From NCBI GenBank assembly GCA_963976865.1, contig CAXBLY010000005.1, positions 1 to 64,000 on the forward strand: 64,000 bases of DNA. Direction: 5' to 3'. Both the position numbers and the translations under genes were made by a program. The notes under the pieces are model-generated. The model saw nothing but the letters and a program-made list of their open reading frames with translations, had not been told where the DNA came from and ran no database searches. This DNA is from UBA1858 sp963976865. GTDB taxonomy: Bacteria > Pseudomonadota > Gammaproteobacteria > UBA4575. Below, piece by piece: positions 6,440 through 15,280 of this stretch (position 1 is its first letter; each line of letters opens with the position of its first letter).

Positions 6440-7309
6440 TTGATAAAGCTTAGGATACATCACCAGACAACATACCAATATAGAACACCGCTTGACTTTG
6501 GGCCGCATAGATTGATGCTGCGTCCACGTGAGAGTCGTAGTCTCTGTCTCCTCTCACATGAGTTGAAGTTCACACCTGCTGCGATTGTGACATGGGCACT
6601 GGATGTAGCCGGGAATGCTGTAGCAACTGCCATCTTTCGAGAAGCATCTGATACCCTTGTTATAGATAGTACTGCGGAACTTACGCTCGATACTCATCAA
6701 TGGCCCGTGTTTGATATAGCGGCTTCAGCTGCAAACTATCCGTTTCTTTTAACTCAGGATGACATGGACGACCTCGGTGCGCTTCGTCTTCAGAGTTACC
6801 TGGATTCCACAGGACAATTACGTAAGTGGGCAGAAGACTTCGTAGTTGCAAACCCCACCGATACACTCACTCTGCTCAAGGATATCTGTGCTGGTGTCGC
6901 CGCGCTGGTGACTTATGAAGTGCGTGAGGAAGACGATGCGCAGTCACCTGTACAAACTCTTACACGCAAGTGTGGATCATGTCGCGACTACGCGGTGCTG
7001 TTTGTCGATGCGGTTCGCAGTCTTGGTTTCGGTGCGCGTATTGTGTCAGGGTACCTGTATGACCCCAATCAGGACTTGCTCGGCAACACCAGTTCAGGAT
7101 CAACCCATGCCTGGGCGGAGGTCTTTGTGCCCGGAGCAGGCTGGATTTCTTTCGATCCGACAAACCGCAGCGTCGGTGACTACAATCTTATCCCGGTCGC
7201 TGTAGCTCGCCACATTCATCAAACCATGCCTGTAATTGGTAGCTTCATTGGTGACCAAAGTTCATTCGAGAAGATGGATGTGCAAGTCTGTATATCCCAC
7301 GAAAGTTGA
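6440..7309 (+). CDS. Transglutaminase-like cysteine protease-fold protein
   Basis: A 289-residue protein of the bacterial transglutaminase-like superfamily. Residues ~3-85 form the beta-rich Transglut_N domain (MIKLRIHHQTTYQY). The core holds the triad: Cys181 in CGSCRDY, His223 in STHAWAEV and Asp239 in SFDPTN. It has no signal peptide, so it is cytosolic. Family members are thought to act as peptidases or amidases rather than cross-linkers; the substrate is unknown. The start is TTG at 6440: the nearest upstream ATG (6427) runs straight into a stop, while GGAG at 6429-6432 is well spaced for the TTG. It stands alone just outside the repeat array. Confidence 0.85.
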   Translation: MIKLRIHHQTTYQYRTPLDFGPHRLMLRPRESRSLCLLSHELKFTPAAIVTWALDVAGNAVATAIFREASDTLVIDSTAELTLDTHQWPVFDIAASAANYPFLLTQDDMDDLGALRLQSYLDSTGQLRKWAEDFVVANPTDTLTLLKDICAGVAALVTYEVREEDDAQSPVQTLTRKCGSCRDYAVLFVDAVRSLGFGARIVSGYLYDPNQDLLGNTSSGSTHAWAEVFVPGAGWISFDPTNRSVGDYNLIPVAVARHIHQTMPVIGSFIGDQSSFEKMDVQVCISHES

Positions 7310-7414
7310 GTGAGAGGGTCCTGCCTATGATGCAAAAGAGGATGTTCCACAACTTAAAAGCCGATGGCCGTCATTACACGGGTTGATCATTCTGTTGTGT
7401 GAGACACAAACAGG

Positions 7415-7570
7415 TTAGCGTCTGTATCGAGACAGCACGCCGAAGCCGACTAAAGCAGAGCCAAATAGCCAGACTGCTGCAGGCAATGGAACGACGGTAG
7501 TCGTCAGTGAGGTTATATTGCCTCTGATTCTATACAGAGTGTTCGCAGGATTGGCAGTAAATATCAGGTG
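7415..7570 (-). pseudogene. C-terminal remnant of a PEP-CTERM exported protein
   Basis: Read on the minus strand, an open stretch of about 51 codons ends TTTVVPLPAAVWLFGS, then ALVGFGVLSRYRR and a TAA at 7415-7417. This is a textbook PEP-CTERM sorting tail: VPLPAAVWLF motif, hydrophobic helix, arginine cluster, stop. The frame is closed upstream by a TGA, has no start codon, and runs into the next minus-strand gene. Only the 3' end of the original gene survives. The mature part (ANPANTLYRIRGNITS) is not recognisable. Such proteins are exported and processed by an exosortase, and none is encoded in this window. Confidence 0.7.
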
Positions 7571-7582
7571 TCAATGAATCGA

Positions 7583-7939
7583 CTATCCGGAGTTGTCTTT
7601 TTTCCAGTGAAATCTATGTAATAACCTATGCAGCAAGGGGGCTGCAAGTAATCCTGCAATGACCAGAAAGACGAATGAGGAATATATTGCAAATACGCTT
7701 GCGAATATCTGCGTATGTGGAGATTCAGGAACTTCTGCTAAACCAAGTCCACTCAGTAACATTGCAGAATTGAGAAATGCGCGTTGCCATGTCATGTCTT
7801 CTAGTATCATATAGCCGAAAATTCCCAAAGCCATAGAAAATATAAAAATCAATATGACAGTAAAGAAATGCTTGGTTAACCTCCATCTGAACTGATGAAG
7901 TGTTAGTGGTGTTTGATTTAGGTTTTCATACATTGACAC
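7583..7939 (-). CDS. Small membrane protein with degenerate ion-channel-like pore region
   Basis: A 118-residue protein with two clear membrane helices (about residues 28-48 and 83-103) and a re-entrant-like segment between them: TWQRAFLNSAMLLSGLGLAE followed by VPESPHTQIFASVF. The order helix, W-x-x-A-F-pore-like, P-x-T-x-x-x-I-F, helix is that of two-helix potassium channels, but SGLGLAE stands where TVGYGD would be expected. It may be a pore-fold relative that does not select potassium. It lies 126 bases downstream of the YbaL-type antiporter gene on the same strand, so a link to ion homeostasis is plausible. The channel call is inference. Confidence 0.6.
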   Translation of the reverse strand: MSMYENLNQTPLTLHQFRWRLTKHFFTVILIFIFSMALGIFGYMILEDMTWQRAFLNSAMLLSGLGLAEVPESPHTQIFASVFAIYSSFVFLVIAGLLAAPLLHRLLHRFHWKKDNSG

Positions 7940-8065
7940 AAATTTCTGGATAACTATCAGCTCTGAATCTGGAGTGGTAATAAACCGTTAGTGTATGGCT
8001 AATTTCTTGATTATATCTGTTTCCTGCACAATGTGTATTTTGTACATCGCAAGTATCCTGGAAAT

Positions 8066-9757
8066 TTATGTTTTACCGTAACGGTTTAAGATATGCTGAA
8101 TCATGCCTTTTGCCAGTTCTTCTTTGTCGTAGAAAATCTTTCCCAGATTTTCATTGCTTAGCCACTCGGCTTCTTCCTGGTGAGTACTGCGAATCATAAT
8201 TTCCAGCTTCCCATTTAATAATCGAGCTGTTTTTACAATTTGTGGAGCACTTATAGCATCAGGTATAGCAATAATTAATGCGCCGGCATTGGCAATATGT
8301 GCCTGTACTAACGTTTCGGGCTCCGTTGCATCTCCTGAGACAGCCGCGATTCCCTGTTCGCGTAATTCCTCGACTAGCTCTCGGTTCTGTTCAGCAACAA
8401 CAAATGGTACCTTGCTGGTTTGCATTGCTGTAGCAATTCTGCTGCCTATACTTCCAAACCCGACTAATACAACCTGTCCTTTTAAGTATTGCTCTTCGGT
8501 TGACATGGGCAGAGAGGAAAGTGGATCTATTCTGCTTTCCAGTCTTCGCGCCAGGGCGGATTTTGATATGACCCAATTATGCAATGGATCAATTAAGGAA
8601 AATAATAAAGGATTGAGTGCGATTGATATCAGTGCGCCAGCCAATACAAGACTTTGTCCTTCAACAGGGATTAAGCCTAATGAAACACTTAATCCAACCA
8701 GTATAAATGAAAACTCACCGATTTGAGCCAAACTGGCTGAAACAGTAAGTGCGGTACTCAAGGGATACTTGAATAAAAGTAGTAGCAATGCTGCGGCAAT
8801 TGACTTTCCAATAACTATAATAAGAATTACACCAAGTACCTGTACTGGTTTTTCAAGCAAAATCAGTGGGTCAAACAGCATTCCAACAGATACAAAAAAC
8901 AGCACGGAAAACGCATCCCGCAAAGGCAAAGATTCCTCGGCAGCGCGATGACTGTATTCCGATTCACGCATTACCATGCCGGCAAAAAATGCACCTAAAG
9001 CAAATGAAACGCCAAATAACTTTGATGAGGCAAATGCAATACCAATTGCGGCGGCGATCACGCATAGCGTGAACAATTCTCTTGATCCACTGCGAGCAAC
9101 TTGCCATAACAGCCAGGGTAATGCACGACGGCCCACAATTAACATAAAGACGATAAATGCAGTCACTCCCAGTAGAGTTAACCCAAGTGATTGCCATAAT
9201 TGAATGTTAGATGCCGCTGGGACATTTCCACTTAACCAGTCTGCCACAGGGGGAATCAGCACCAGTATGAAGACCATGGCCAGGTCTTCTACCACTAGCC
9301 AGCCCACAGCAATGTTTCCGTTCAGTGAGCTTAATGCTCCTCGTGCTTCAAGCGCTTTGAGTAGTACAACTGTGCTTGCTACCGAGAGTGTTAAGCCGAA
9401 TATGAGTCCGCTACCTATACTCCACCCCCAAAGTTGGGTAAGCATCATGCCTAGAAGTGTTGCGACCAGCATCTGTACAATCGCGCCGGGTAGTGCAATA
9501 CGACGAACTGCCAGGAGGTCCTTTAATGAAAAGTGCAGGCCCACGCCAAACATTAATAACATAACGCCAATTTCAGACAGTTGAGCAGCTATTTCAGCGT
9601 CTGCAACGTAACCCGGCGTGTGAGGGCCGATGATGATTCCGGCGACCAGATATCCCACTAATGGCGGAAGCTTAAGTCGAAATGCAAACAGCCCAAGTAG
9701 CAGTCCCAGCCCCAAGCCTGCAGCAAGGGTAGTAATGAGTGATATATTATGTTCCAT
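8066..9757 (-). CDS. ybaL: YbaL-type monovalent cation:proton antiporter (CPA2)
   Basis: A 563-residue protein close in length and sequence to E. coli YbaL (558). About 12 membrane helices occupy residues ~5-385 (opening GLLLGLFAFRLKLPPLVGYL, then LMFGVGLHFSLKDL and VASTVVLLKALEARG). A TrkA-N Rossmann domain begins near residue 418 (VVLVGFGSIGSRIATAM) and shows the GxGxxG nucleotide site. KefB/KefC-type proteins exchange potassium or sodium for protons in the inner membrane under nucleotide control; YbaL itself is less well characterised. The channel-like gene follows on the same strand. A 186-base region separates it from the divergent CNNM-type gene. Confidence 0.9.
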   Translation of the reverse strand: MEHNISLITTLAAGLGLGLLLGLFAFRLKLPPLVGYLVAGIIIGPHTPGYVADAEIAAQLSEIGVMLLMFGVGLHFSLKDLLAVRRIALPGAIVQMLVATLLGMMLTQLWGWSIGSGLIFGLTLSVASTVVLLKALEARGALSSLNGNIAVGWLVVEDLAMVFILVLIPPVADWLSGNVPAASNIQLWQSLGLTLLGVTAFIVFMLIVGRRALPWLLWQVARSGSRELFTLCVIAAAIGIAFASSKLFGVSFALGAFFAGMVMRESEYSHRAAEESLPLRDAFSVLFFVSVGMLFDPLILLEKPVQVLGVILIIVIGKSIAAALLLLLFKYPLSTALTVSASLAQIGEFSFILVGLSVSLGLIPVEGQSLVLAGALISIALNPLLFSLIDPLHNWVISKSALARRLESRIDPLSSLPMSTEEQYLKGQVVLVGFGSIGSRIATAMQTSKVPFVVAEQNRELVEELREQGIAAVSGDATEPETLVQAHIANAGALIIAIPDAISAPQIVKTARLLNGKLEIMIRSTHQEEAEWLSNENLGKIFYDKEELAKGMIQHILNRYGKT

Positions 9758-9994
9758 GGATTGTCAGGCGTGAGGCGGTCAAACTTTTCATTGTTGGATT
9801 GTTAAATTTTTGTCGTATGTATGATGACGGTCTCTATATTCAATACTTTAAGGGTGATTGTAAATTAAAGCGAATAAATATGTGTGTTTTCAGTCAATAA
9901 CAAGACTGACAATTCAAATTATGTCAAACTATAAACTCAATGTTTGCCCATTTTATTCGTTAGACCTTATTGGGAGAAGGCGTTACTTATTGTT

Positions 9995-11029
9995 ATGAGT
10001 TTACTTTTAATATATCTCGCAGTTGCCATAGGAATATCTTTTATGTGTTCTGTATTGGAGGCTGTTTTGTTATCAATAACGCCCAGTTATGTTGAAAGCA
10101 TCACGACAAAATATCCCAAAAGAGGAGAAGTGCTATATCGTGTCAAGGATAGACTTGATCAGTCTATTGCCAGTATATTAATTCTCAATACGTTTGCGCA
10201 CACAATGGGAGCGGCTGGTGTAGGTGCGCAAGCTGCCAGTGTATTTGGTGCGCATTGGGAAACAGCAATAGCTGTGATTTTAACGCTGGTAATACTTTAT
10301 TTCTCTGAAATTATACCGAAAACCATTGGCGCAACCTACTGGCGTCAACTTGCTATTCCATCTGCAAATATTATCTATTGGCTGATTAAATTAGTATATC
10401 CCCTGATACTGGTTTCAGAAATCATCACTAAGCCATTTAGGGACAATGAAATACAGGAAGCATCACGTGATGAAATTATTGCCTTAGCTTCATTAGGCTA
10501 TCAGATGGGGTCATTGATCAGCCAGGAGAATGAGTATTTAACCAATGTCCTTAAGCTGCGCGAAATTAAAACAGAGGAAATACTTACTCCTCGTACAGTG
10601 ATGCACTGTCTGGATGCTAATACAACAGTTGGTAAGGCATTATCATTTAATGAAACAAAACAATTCACACGTATACCTGTTTATATTGATACTCCGGATA
10701 ATGTGATCGGCCTGGTGATAAATCGGGATCTGCTTTTTGAAGAACGGGATGGAAAGTCGGATTTGAAATTGGAATCTTTAGTTAAGCCCATTACACGGGT
10801 TTCTGAGAATCTTCCAGTGCAACAGCTTTTAGATATGTTTATTAAAAAGCGTGAACATATGTTTTTAGTTGAGGATGAGTATGGGCAAACATCAGGGCTG
10901 GTTACTCTGGAAGATGCAATTGAGACAATGCTGGGGCGAGAGATAGTGGATGAGACAGACAAGATAGAAGATCTGCAGAAATATGCCAGAGGTAAATACA
11001 GAGAAAGACTTCGTAGTGAAAAAAAATAA
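9995..11029 (+). CDS. CNNM/CorC-type DUF21 and CBS-domain transport protein
   Basis: A 344-residue protein. Residues ~1-160 form the DUF21 (CNNM) membrane domain (ISFMCSVLEAVLLSITPSYV at its start, then LYFSEIIPKTIGATYW). A paired CBS domain follows (EILTPRTVMHCLDANTTVGK to the acidic stretch after GLVTLEDAIETMLGREI). The family includes HlyC/CorC-type magnesium or cobalt transporters, so divalent-cation efflux is a reasonable guess. It lacks the final CorC_HlyC domain of longer relatives. The frame is open from TTG 9944, but ATG 9995 matches family N-termini and has GGGAGAAGG 15 bases upstream. It is divergent from ybaL and close to another envelope gene, but operon membership is not evident. 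Confidence 0.85.
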   Translation: MSLLLIYLAVAIGISFMCSVLEAVLLSITPSYVESITTKYPKRGEVLYRVKDRLDQSIASILILNTFAHTMGAAGVGAQAASVFGAHWETAIAVILTLVILYFSEIIPKTIGATYWRQLAIPSANIIYWLIKLVYPLILVSEIITKPFRDNEIQEASRDEIIALASLGYQMGSLISQENEYLTNVLKLREIKTEEILTPRTVMHCLDANTTVGKALSFNETKQFTRIPVYIDTPDNVIGLVINRDLLFEERDGKSDLKLESLVKPITRVSENLPVQQLLDMFIKKREHMFLVEDEYGQTSGLVTLEDAIETMLGREIVDETDKIEDLQKYARGKYRERLRSEKK

Positions 11030-11154
11030 TATCTGTAAAGTTAGAAAAATATAAGCTTAAATTGCTCTCTGGAAATATAAAATACTAATATTGCTGGGAA
11101 ACGGTCATTCAAGGCTGCTTATATGCGAGCCGCCTTTTAATATTCAAGCAGATT

Positions 11155-12048
11155 CTATGATAACGAATCGAGTGATTTTAGTTTTTCAGTCGCCCGGTTA
11201 TAGCCAAAGTTGATTAGCTCCTCTGCGCGGTCAAACTCAAGTTTGCTGCAAATATTTCTTGGCACTTCAATCACTATATCCGGGTGATAGGCTGCTAATT
11301 TAAAGCGTGTGACGGATGTCTGTAAAATATCTATTGACTGGGACACTACATTAAAGGCATTCAGTTCTTCGTCGCTGCTATGAATGTTTTTGGGTAACAA
11401 ATTATTGATGAATTTATCAATAGCAAGTCGGTAGCTGCTTGTGTTATCACTTTCAGTGTTGTCTTCCAGCTCTGTTTTATTGGGTTGGGTGTACTTTTCT
11501 GGAGCGCCGTTTAGAGAGACTGCAATAGTCAATTCGGTGCTGTTATTCAGTGTGGGTGCGATAGGAAGCGGGTTGATTATTCCGCCATCGACGATTGTTT
11601 TGCCGGAAATGACAACAGGGGAAAACAGCATGGGCATAGCGATAGAAGCGCGAATGGCTTTGAATAAAGACCCTCTGGTAAACCATATTTCTTTTTGATC
11701 GGTAAGGTCTGTCGCTACAGCTGTAAATCCGATCGGAAGATTTTCAATGTCATGATCCCCGATCATGTCCTTAAGGACTTCGATAATTCTGTCGCCCTTG
11801 AAGATAGATTTTTTGCTAAATGAAAGATCCAGTAAACGTATCACATCGTTTCGTTTTAACTCACGTACCCATTTAGTATAGATATCCAGGTTTCCTGCGG
11901 CATAAATTCCACCAATTAATGCGCCCATTGATGAGCCGGCAATGTACTTGATTTTATAGTCGTGTTCTTCCAGGCAGCGTATTACGCCAATATGCGCCAA
12001 CCCCTTTGCTGCGCCACTACCTAAAACTAATGAAACTTCTCTCGTCAT
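11155..12048 (-). CDS. Patatin-like phospholipase (RssA family)
   Basis: A 297-residue cytosolic patatin-fold hydrolase. It has the glycine-rich oxyanion motif GSGAAKG (residues 10-16), the nucleophile elbow GSSMG with Ser40, and the catalytic Asp154 in DGG. These form the Ser-Asp dyad of patatins. E. coli RssA is the closest named relative by layout and length; substrates of bacterial patatins of this size are usually lipids or unknown. The C-terminal part (residues ~180-295) is variable. The gene is convergent with the CNNM gene and is followed by no obvious terminator. Confidence 0.85.
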   Translation of the reverse strand: MTREVSLVLGSGAAKGLAHIGVIRCLEEHDYKIKYIAGSSMGALIGGIYAAGNLDIYTKWVRELKRNDVIRLLDLSFSKKSIFKGDRIIEVLKDMIGDHDIENLPIGFTAVATDLTDQKEIWFTRGSLFKAIRASIAMPMLFSPVVISGKTIVDGGIINPLPIAPTLNNSTELTIAVSLNGAPEKYTQPNKTELEDNTESDNTSSYRLAIDKFINNLLPKNIHSSDEELNAFNVVSQSIDILQTSVTRFKLAAYHPDIVIEVPRNICSKLEFDRAEELINFGYNRATEKLKSLDSLS

Positions 12049-12306
12049 TTTCAGTGCTTATTCAAATAAAACCAACTAGCCAGCTTTCTTTGTAATGATA
12101 AAACAATATGCTTAATAATTGCTCTATTGTACATGATTAATTACATGTGTTGATGGCTAGACATTGTCTTTATATTGCGTGCCAGTGAGGGTTTGTCTGA
12201 ATAGATCGTTGCAGTAAGTTCGCGATCAACTATAGGTAAATGAGTCTGTCTCAACTTTTCGGCAAGCTTTGGGAATAGTGATAATAGAATATTATATAAA
12301 TTGCTA

Positions 12307-13188
12307 CTAGCAAATTATATTTTTTAAATGAACTTCGCCCAGACGATTAGCTTCTTGTAGTCCTTTCTTCCACAATATTTTACCTTTGTTGCTGCAGGTA
12401 AGCTGTACAAATCGTCTATCTCCATCTTTGGGATAGCATCGTTCTATTAATCGCTTGATTTCAAGTGCCTCCAGTTTTCGGGAAATCAAAGGAGGTGTTA
12501 TGCATAGCATTTGACTGATATGGCGTGGAGTAGGCGCTTCTGATTGCATAATAGCATTTAGTACACACCATTCTTTATAGTTGGTGTCGTGTTTTTTTAG
12601 TGAATCATTAAATAGTTTTTGTACAGTTCCTAAAGTATTCGATAAATTTTGTAGCTTATTGGCATGTTCGTCTGAAGCAACTCGATGAGTGTTAAGTTCT
12701 TGTTCTGCCATGAACCCAAGATCAGAAAATAGTTTTTTCTGATCTTCAGAAAATATACGTGGGCGTGTGTCGGTTATGCATAAAGTTCCAATATTGCATT
12801 TGTCCTTTGACTGAAGCACAAATCCCATGTAGTACCTTGCATTGCATTTCTCAATAATAAATGAGTTGTCATAAAATCGATCATCCTGCTTTGCATTCTG
12901 CACTTCGAATATGCGTGAAGAAAAGTTCTCGGTGACCATGTTATTTATAGTATGACCACAGAATGAAACATCGCGTGGCTCCTCGCGTAATTCGCAACCA
13001 TACACTGATTTGAACCAGACACGGTTACTGTCAACTAGAGTGATAAATGCGGATGGAACGTCAAATAAATGATGAGCAATTCGGGTGATACGGTCGTATT
13101 GTTCTTCCGAACTGGTATCAAGAACTTGCAAGCGGTGGACTGCATCCAGACGTATTGTTTCATTGTGTGGAATTGGAGCAGTTTGCAT
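12307..13188 (-). CDS. GAF sensor domain fused to MarR-type DNA-binding domain
   Basis: A 293-residue protein. Residues ~15-165 form a GAF domain (VLDTSSEEQYDRITRIAHHL at its start, then FITLVDSNRVWFKS, SFCGHTIN, IGTLCITD) of the type often found at the N-terminus of signalling proteins. Residues ~190-290 are a winged helix of the MarR type (LCITPPLISRKLEALEIKRL followed by YPKDGDRRFVQLT). There is no kinase, GGDEF or HPt domain, so the protein should bind DNA in response to a small molecule or redox state sensed by GAF. This domain pair is unusual, because MarR proteins normally sense ligands within the winged-helix dimer. Its targets are unknown; the upstream 680-base region is the obvious place for autoregulation. 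Confidence 0.8.
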   Translation of the reverse strand: MQTAPIPHNETIRLDAVHRLQVLDTSSEEQYDRITRIAHHLFDVPSAFITLVDSNRVWFKSVYGCELREEPRDVSFCGHTINNMVTENFSSRIFEVQNAKQDDRFYDNSFIIEKCNARYYMGFVLQSKDKCNIGTLCITDTRPRIFSEDQKKLFSDLGFMAEQELNTHRVASDEHANKLQNLSNTLGTVQKLFNDSLKKHDTNYKEWCVLNAIMQSEAPTPRHISQMLCITPPLISRKLEALEIKRLIERCYPKDGDRRFVQLTCSNKGKILWKKGLQEANRLGEVHLKNIIC

Positions 13189-13872
13189 CTTGTAAAATTT
13201 ATAATCGTTTGTGAACTGTTAGAGAGTACTATATCTGAAAAGATAATTTAAGAACCCAAAAGTAAACTAATGTGACGGCAGTATTGAATTTTGTACATTT
13301 AGTATTACTTTAAATTCCGGATTTTGGTTCATGGTAAATTGCCGTGATTATAGGTGGCACGTAATGGATAACCGGGACGATTCTATATTGTCCTGTGGAT
13401 ACCATATCGCGTAAGTATTTATTAGGGCGCTTTCTAAGCTAGCCTATTGCGATAACAGTCCTTGTCCATAATGCTGCGTAACGCTATACAAGCCAGATTG
13501 ATTCTGAGTGAGCTAGTTAAGTCTATCGTGTAATCATGAGTCAGTACTAAATCTAAATTCAGGTGAATTTAGTAATTGTTTCCATTGATTGAATGCCTGC
13601 AAATTCTATTATTGGTGGGATGAATAAATTTTGCGCGTTTGTATGTAGTTGATTGAAAGGGTGATTTAGCGCATTGAGAGTGAGGTGTGCTCGTTATCGG
13701 AGATACAATAATATACACATGGAGGTTCGGTGCGTGCATGTGCTAAAACCTTTATGGGTATTAATTAAATTAATATCTAAATGTGCAGATAATGTGGAGA
13801 AATGAGTGGAATATTCAGCATTAAGGCATGGTTGAGTGACTTGGTTGAATAAAAAGAACTATATTGCAACAT
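13189..13872. other. Long intergenic region before the two-component system
   Basis: About 680 bases without a convincing gene. It holds the upstream sequences of the divergent GAF-MarR gene and the kinase gene. One notable structure is the near-perfect palindrome at 13553-13572 (9-bp arms CTAAATTCA and TGAATTTAG with two central bases), a possible operator. No tRNA or recognisable RNA was seen. Confidence 0.4.
13553..13572. promoter_or_regulatory. 20-bp palindrome, possible operator
   Basis: CTAAATTCA at 13553-13561 pairs exactly with TGAATTTAG at 13564-13572, with GG between them. A 2-base spacer is too short for a stable hairpin loop, so a dimeric-protein binding site is more likely than an RNA structure. 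It lies between a MarR-type regulator gene and a kinase gene, so either regulator could bind it. No protein is proven. Confidence 0.35.
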
Positions 13873-15264
13873 ATGAAGTTAACTATCTCTCAAAAACTTA
13901 TATTCTCTTTTTTAGGGCTGACATTGCTAGTGCTTATCGCAACATTAGCACTGGCACGATGGAGCTTTGAAAAAGGGTTCCTCGACTACATGAATGCACT
14001 TGAGCAAACACGGCTGGAGATAATCCGGGATGATCTTGCTGAAGTTTACTTGTCAGAAAATGAAAACTGGGGCTCACTAACACAACAGGATTTTGAATTA
14101 CTGGTTCGTCAATCACTTAGACGTTCTCATAGAGATAATCGTAAAAGACTGAATTCTGATCTGCCGCCCGGTCCACCGAAGCATGGTAGGAGATTTGGTC
14201 CACCAACGGCATTATTTGATAATGATAATAATAAAATTGTGGGTGCTGAATTTAATCGCTACGATGATGAGCAAATACGTGTTCCCATTATTGCTGATGG
14301 AACTGTGGTTGGAGAGCTGAGAAGTGAGCCGCGTCGTTTAATAAATACGCCGCTTGAAACTGCATTTTCAAAACAGCAATTAAATACCAGCTGGATTATT
14401 GGCATAGTTTGTCTGATCCTGGCGGCTATCGTATCAACATTATTAGCAAGAGGATTACTTGCGCCAATTCTTAGAATGGTTAGTAATGTAGAAAAATTAT
14501 CCAGTGGCAACTATACGGTTCGGTTGAATGAAAAACGCAAGGATGAACTTGGCGAGTTAATGGACAATCTTGATCATCTGGCGTTGAAACTGGAGGAAAG
14601 TCAGTCATCTCGCCGTCGATGGCTGGCTGAAATTTCTCATGAACTGCGTACACCGCTGACAGTGCTGAATGGAGAAATTGAAGCGCTGAGAGATGGATTG
14701 CGTGAATTCAACAGTGAGCAGTTAAATTCGCTGGATCAGGAAGTGAAACGACTGAAATATCTGATTGATGACTTGTACGATTTATCTTTGTCAGATATTG
14801 GTGGGCTAAGATATGAATTTTCATCCTTTAATCTTCATGACGGTCTGAAGTCAGTGGTTAATGAATATCGTAAGCGTGTATCGAAACATGAGATTGAGCT
14901 TGTTTCTGATGGCAGTGCCGTATGGATTAACGCGGATGTGAATCGGGTTGATCAGTTGTTTAAAAATCTGTTTGAAAATTCATTGGCCTATACAGTTGTG
15001 CCAGGAAGAATAGAGGTAAAATTATCTCAATCATCAGGGAGGGTAACGATAGAGATAAATGATACACCTCCAGGTGTCAGTGAAACCGATTGTGAGTATC
15101 TTTTTGACCCTCTGTTTCGACTGGAATCATCGAGGAGCAGGAAAACAGGTGGTGCCGGCCTTGGGTTATCAATTAGCAAGAATATGTTAAAGCACATGGT
15201 GGAGAAATTACAGCTTTGCCCTCAGAAATGGGCGGTTTGTGTATCCGTATTCAGTTTCCGGTAG
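13873..15264 (+). CDS. BaeS-like sensor histidine kinase, C-terminus frameshifted
   Basis: Inner-membrane histidine kinase. TM1 is at about residues 9-29, followed by a periplasmic domain with a proline-rich stretch (DLPPGPPKHGRRFGPP), TM2 at ~173-195, HAMP, HisKA with His256 in EISHELRTPL, and HATPase with GGAGLGLS. ATG 13873 is preferred to TTG 13864. After SISKN the frame goes wrong: it continues MLKHMVEKLQ to a TAG at 15264. A neighbouring frame reads VKAHGGEITALPSEMGG, then LCIRIQFPVAREASS, to a TGA at 15282-15284 that overlaps the ATG of the response regulator. One base seems to be missing near 15185 (ATGTT for ATTGTT). The core motifs are intact; the last ~30 residues are altered. This is a real mutation or a sequence error. 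Confidence 0.88.
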   Translation: MKLTISQKLIFSFLGLTLLVLIATLALARWSFEKGFLDYMNALEQTRLEIIRDDLAEVYLSENENWGSLTQQDFELLVRQSLRRSHRDNRKRLNSDLPPGPPKHGRRFGPPTALFDNDNNKIVGAEFNRYDDEQIRVPIIADGTVVGELRSEPRRLINTPLETAFSKQQLNTSWIIGIVCLILAAIVSTLLARGLLAPILRMVSNVEKLSSGNYTVRLNEKRKDELGELMDNLDHLALKLEESQSSRRRWLAEISHELRTPLTVLNGEIEALRDGLREFNSEQLNSLDQEVKRLKYLIDDLYDLSLSDIGGLRYEFSSFNLHDGLKSVVNEYRKRVSKHEIELVSDGSAVWINADVNRVDQLFKNLFENSLAYTVVPGRIEVKLSQSSGRVTIEINDTPPGVSETDCEYLFDPLFRLESSRSRKTGGAGLGLSISKNMLKHMVEKLQLCPQKWAVCVSVFSFR

Positions 15265-15280
15265 CCAGGGAGGCGAGTTC

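Noticed and set aside
6681..7205. Alternative frames in the transglutaminase gene
   Set aside because: They overlap a gene with an intact catalytic triad and show no motif of their own.
8289..9584. Several + strand frames inside the antiporter gene
   Set aside because: They lie antisense to a clearly conserved YbaL protein and have low-complexity, serine- and threonine-rich content typical of reversed membrane-protein codons.
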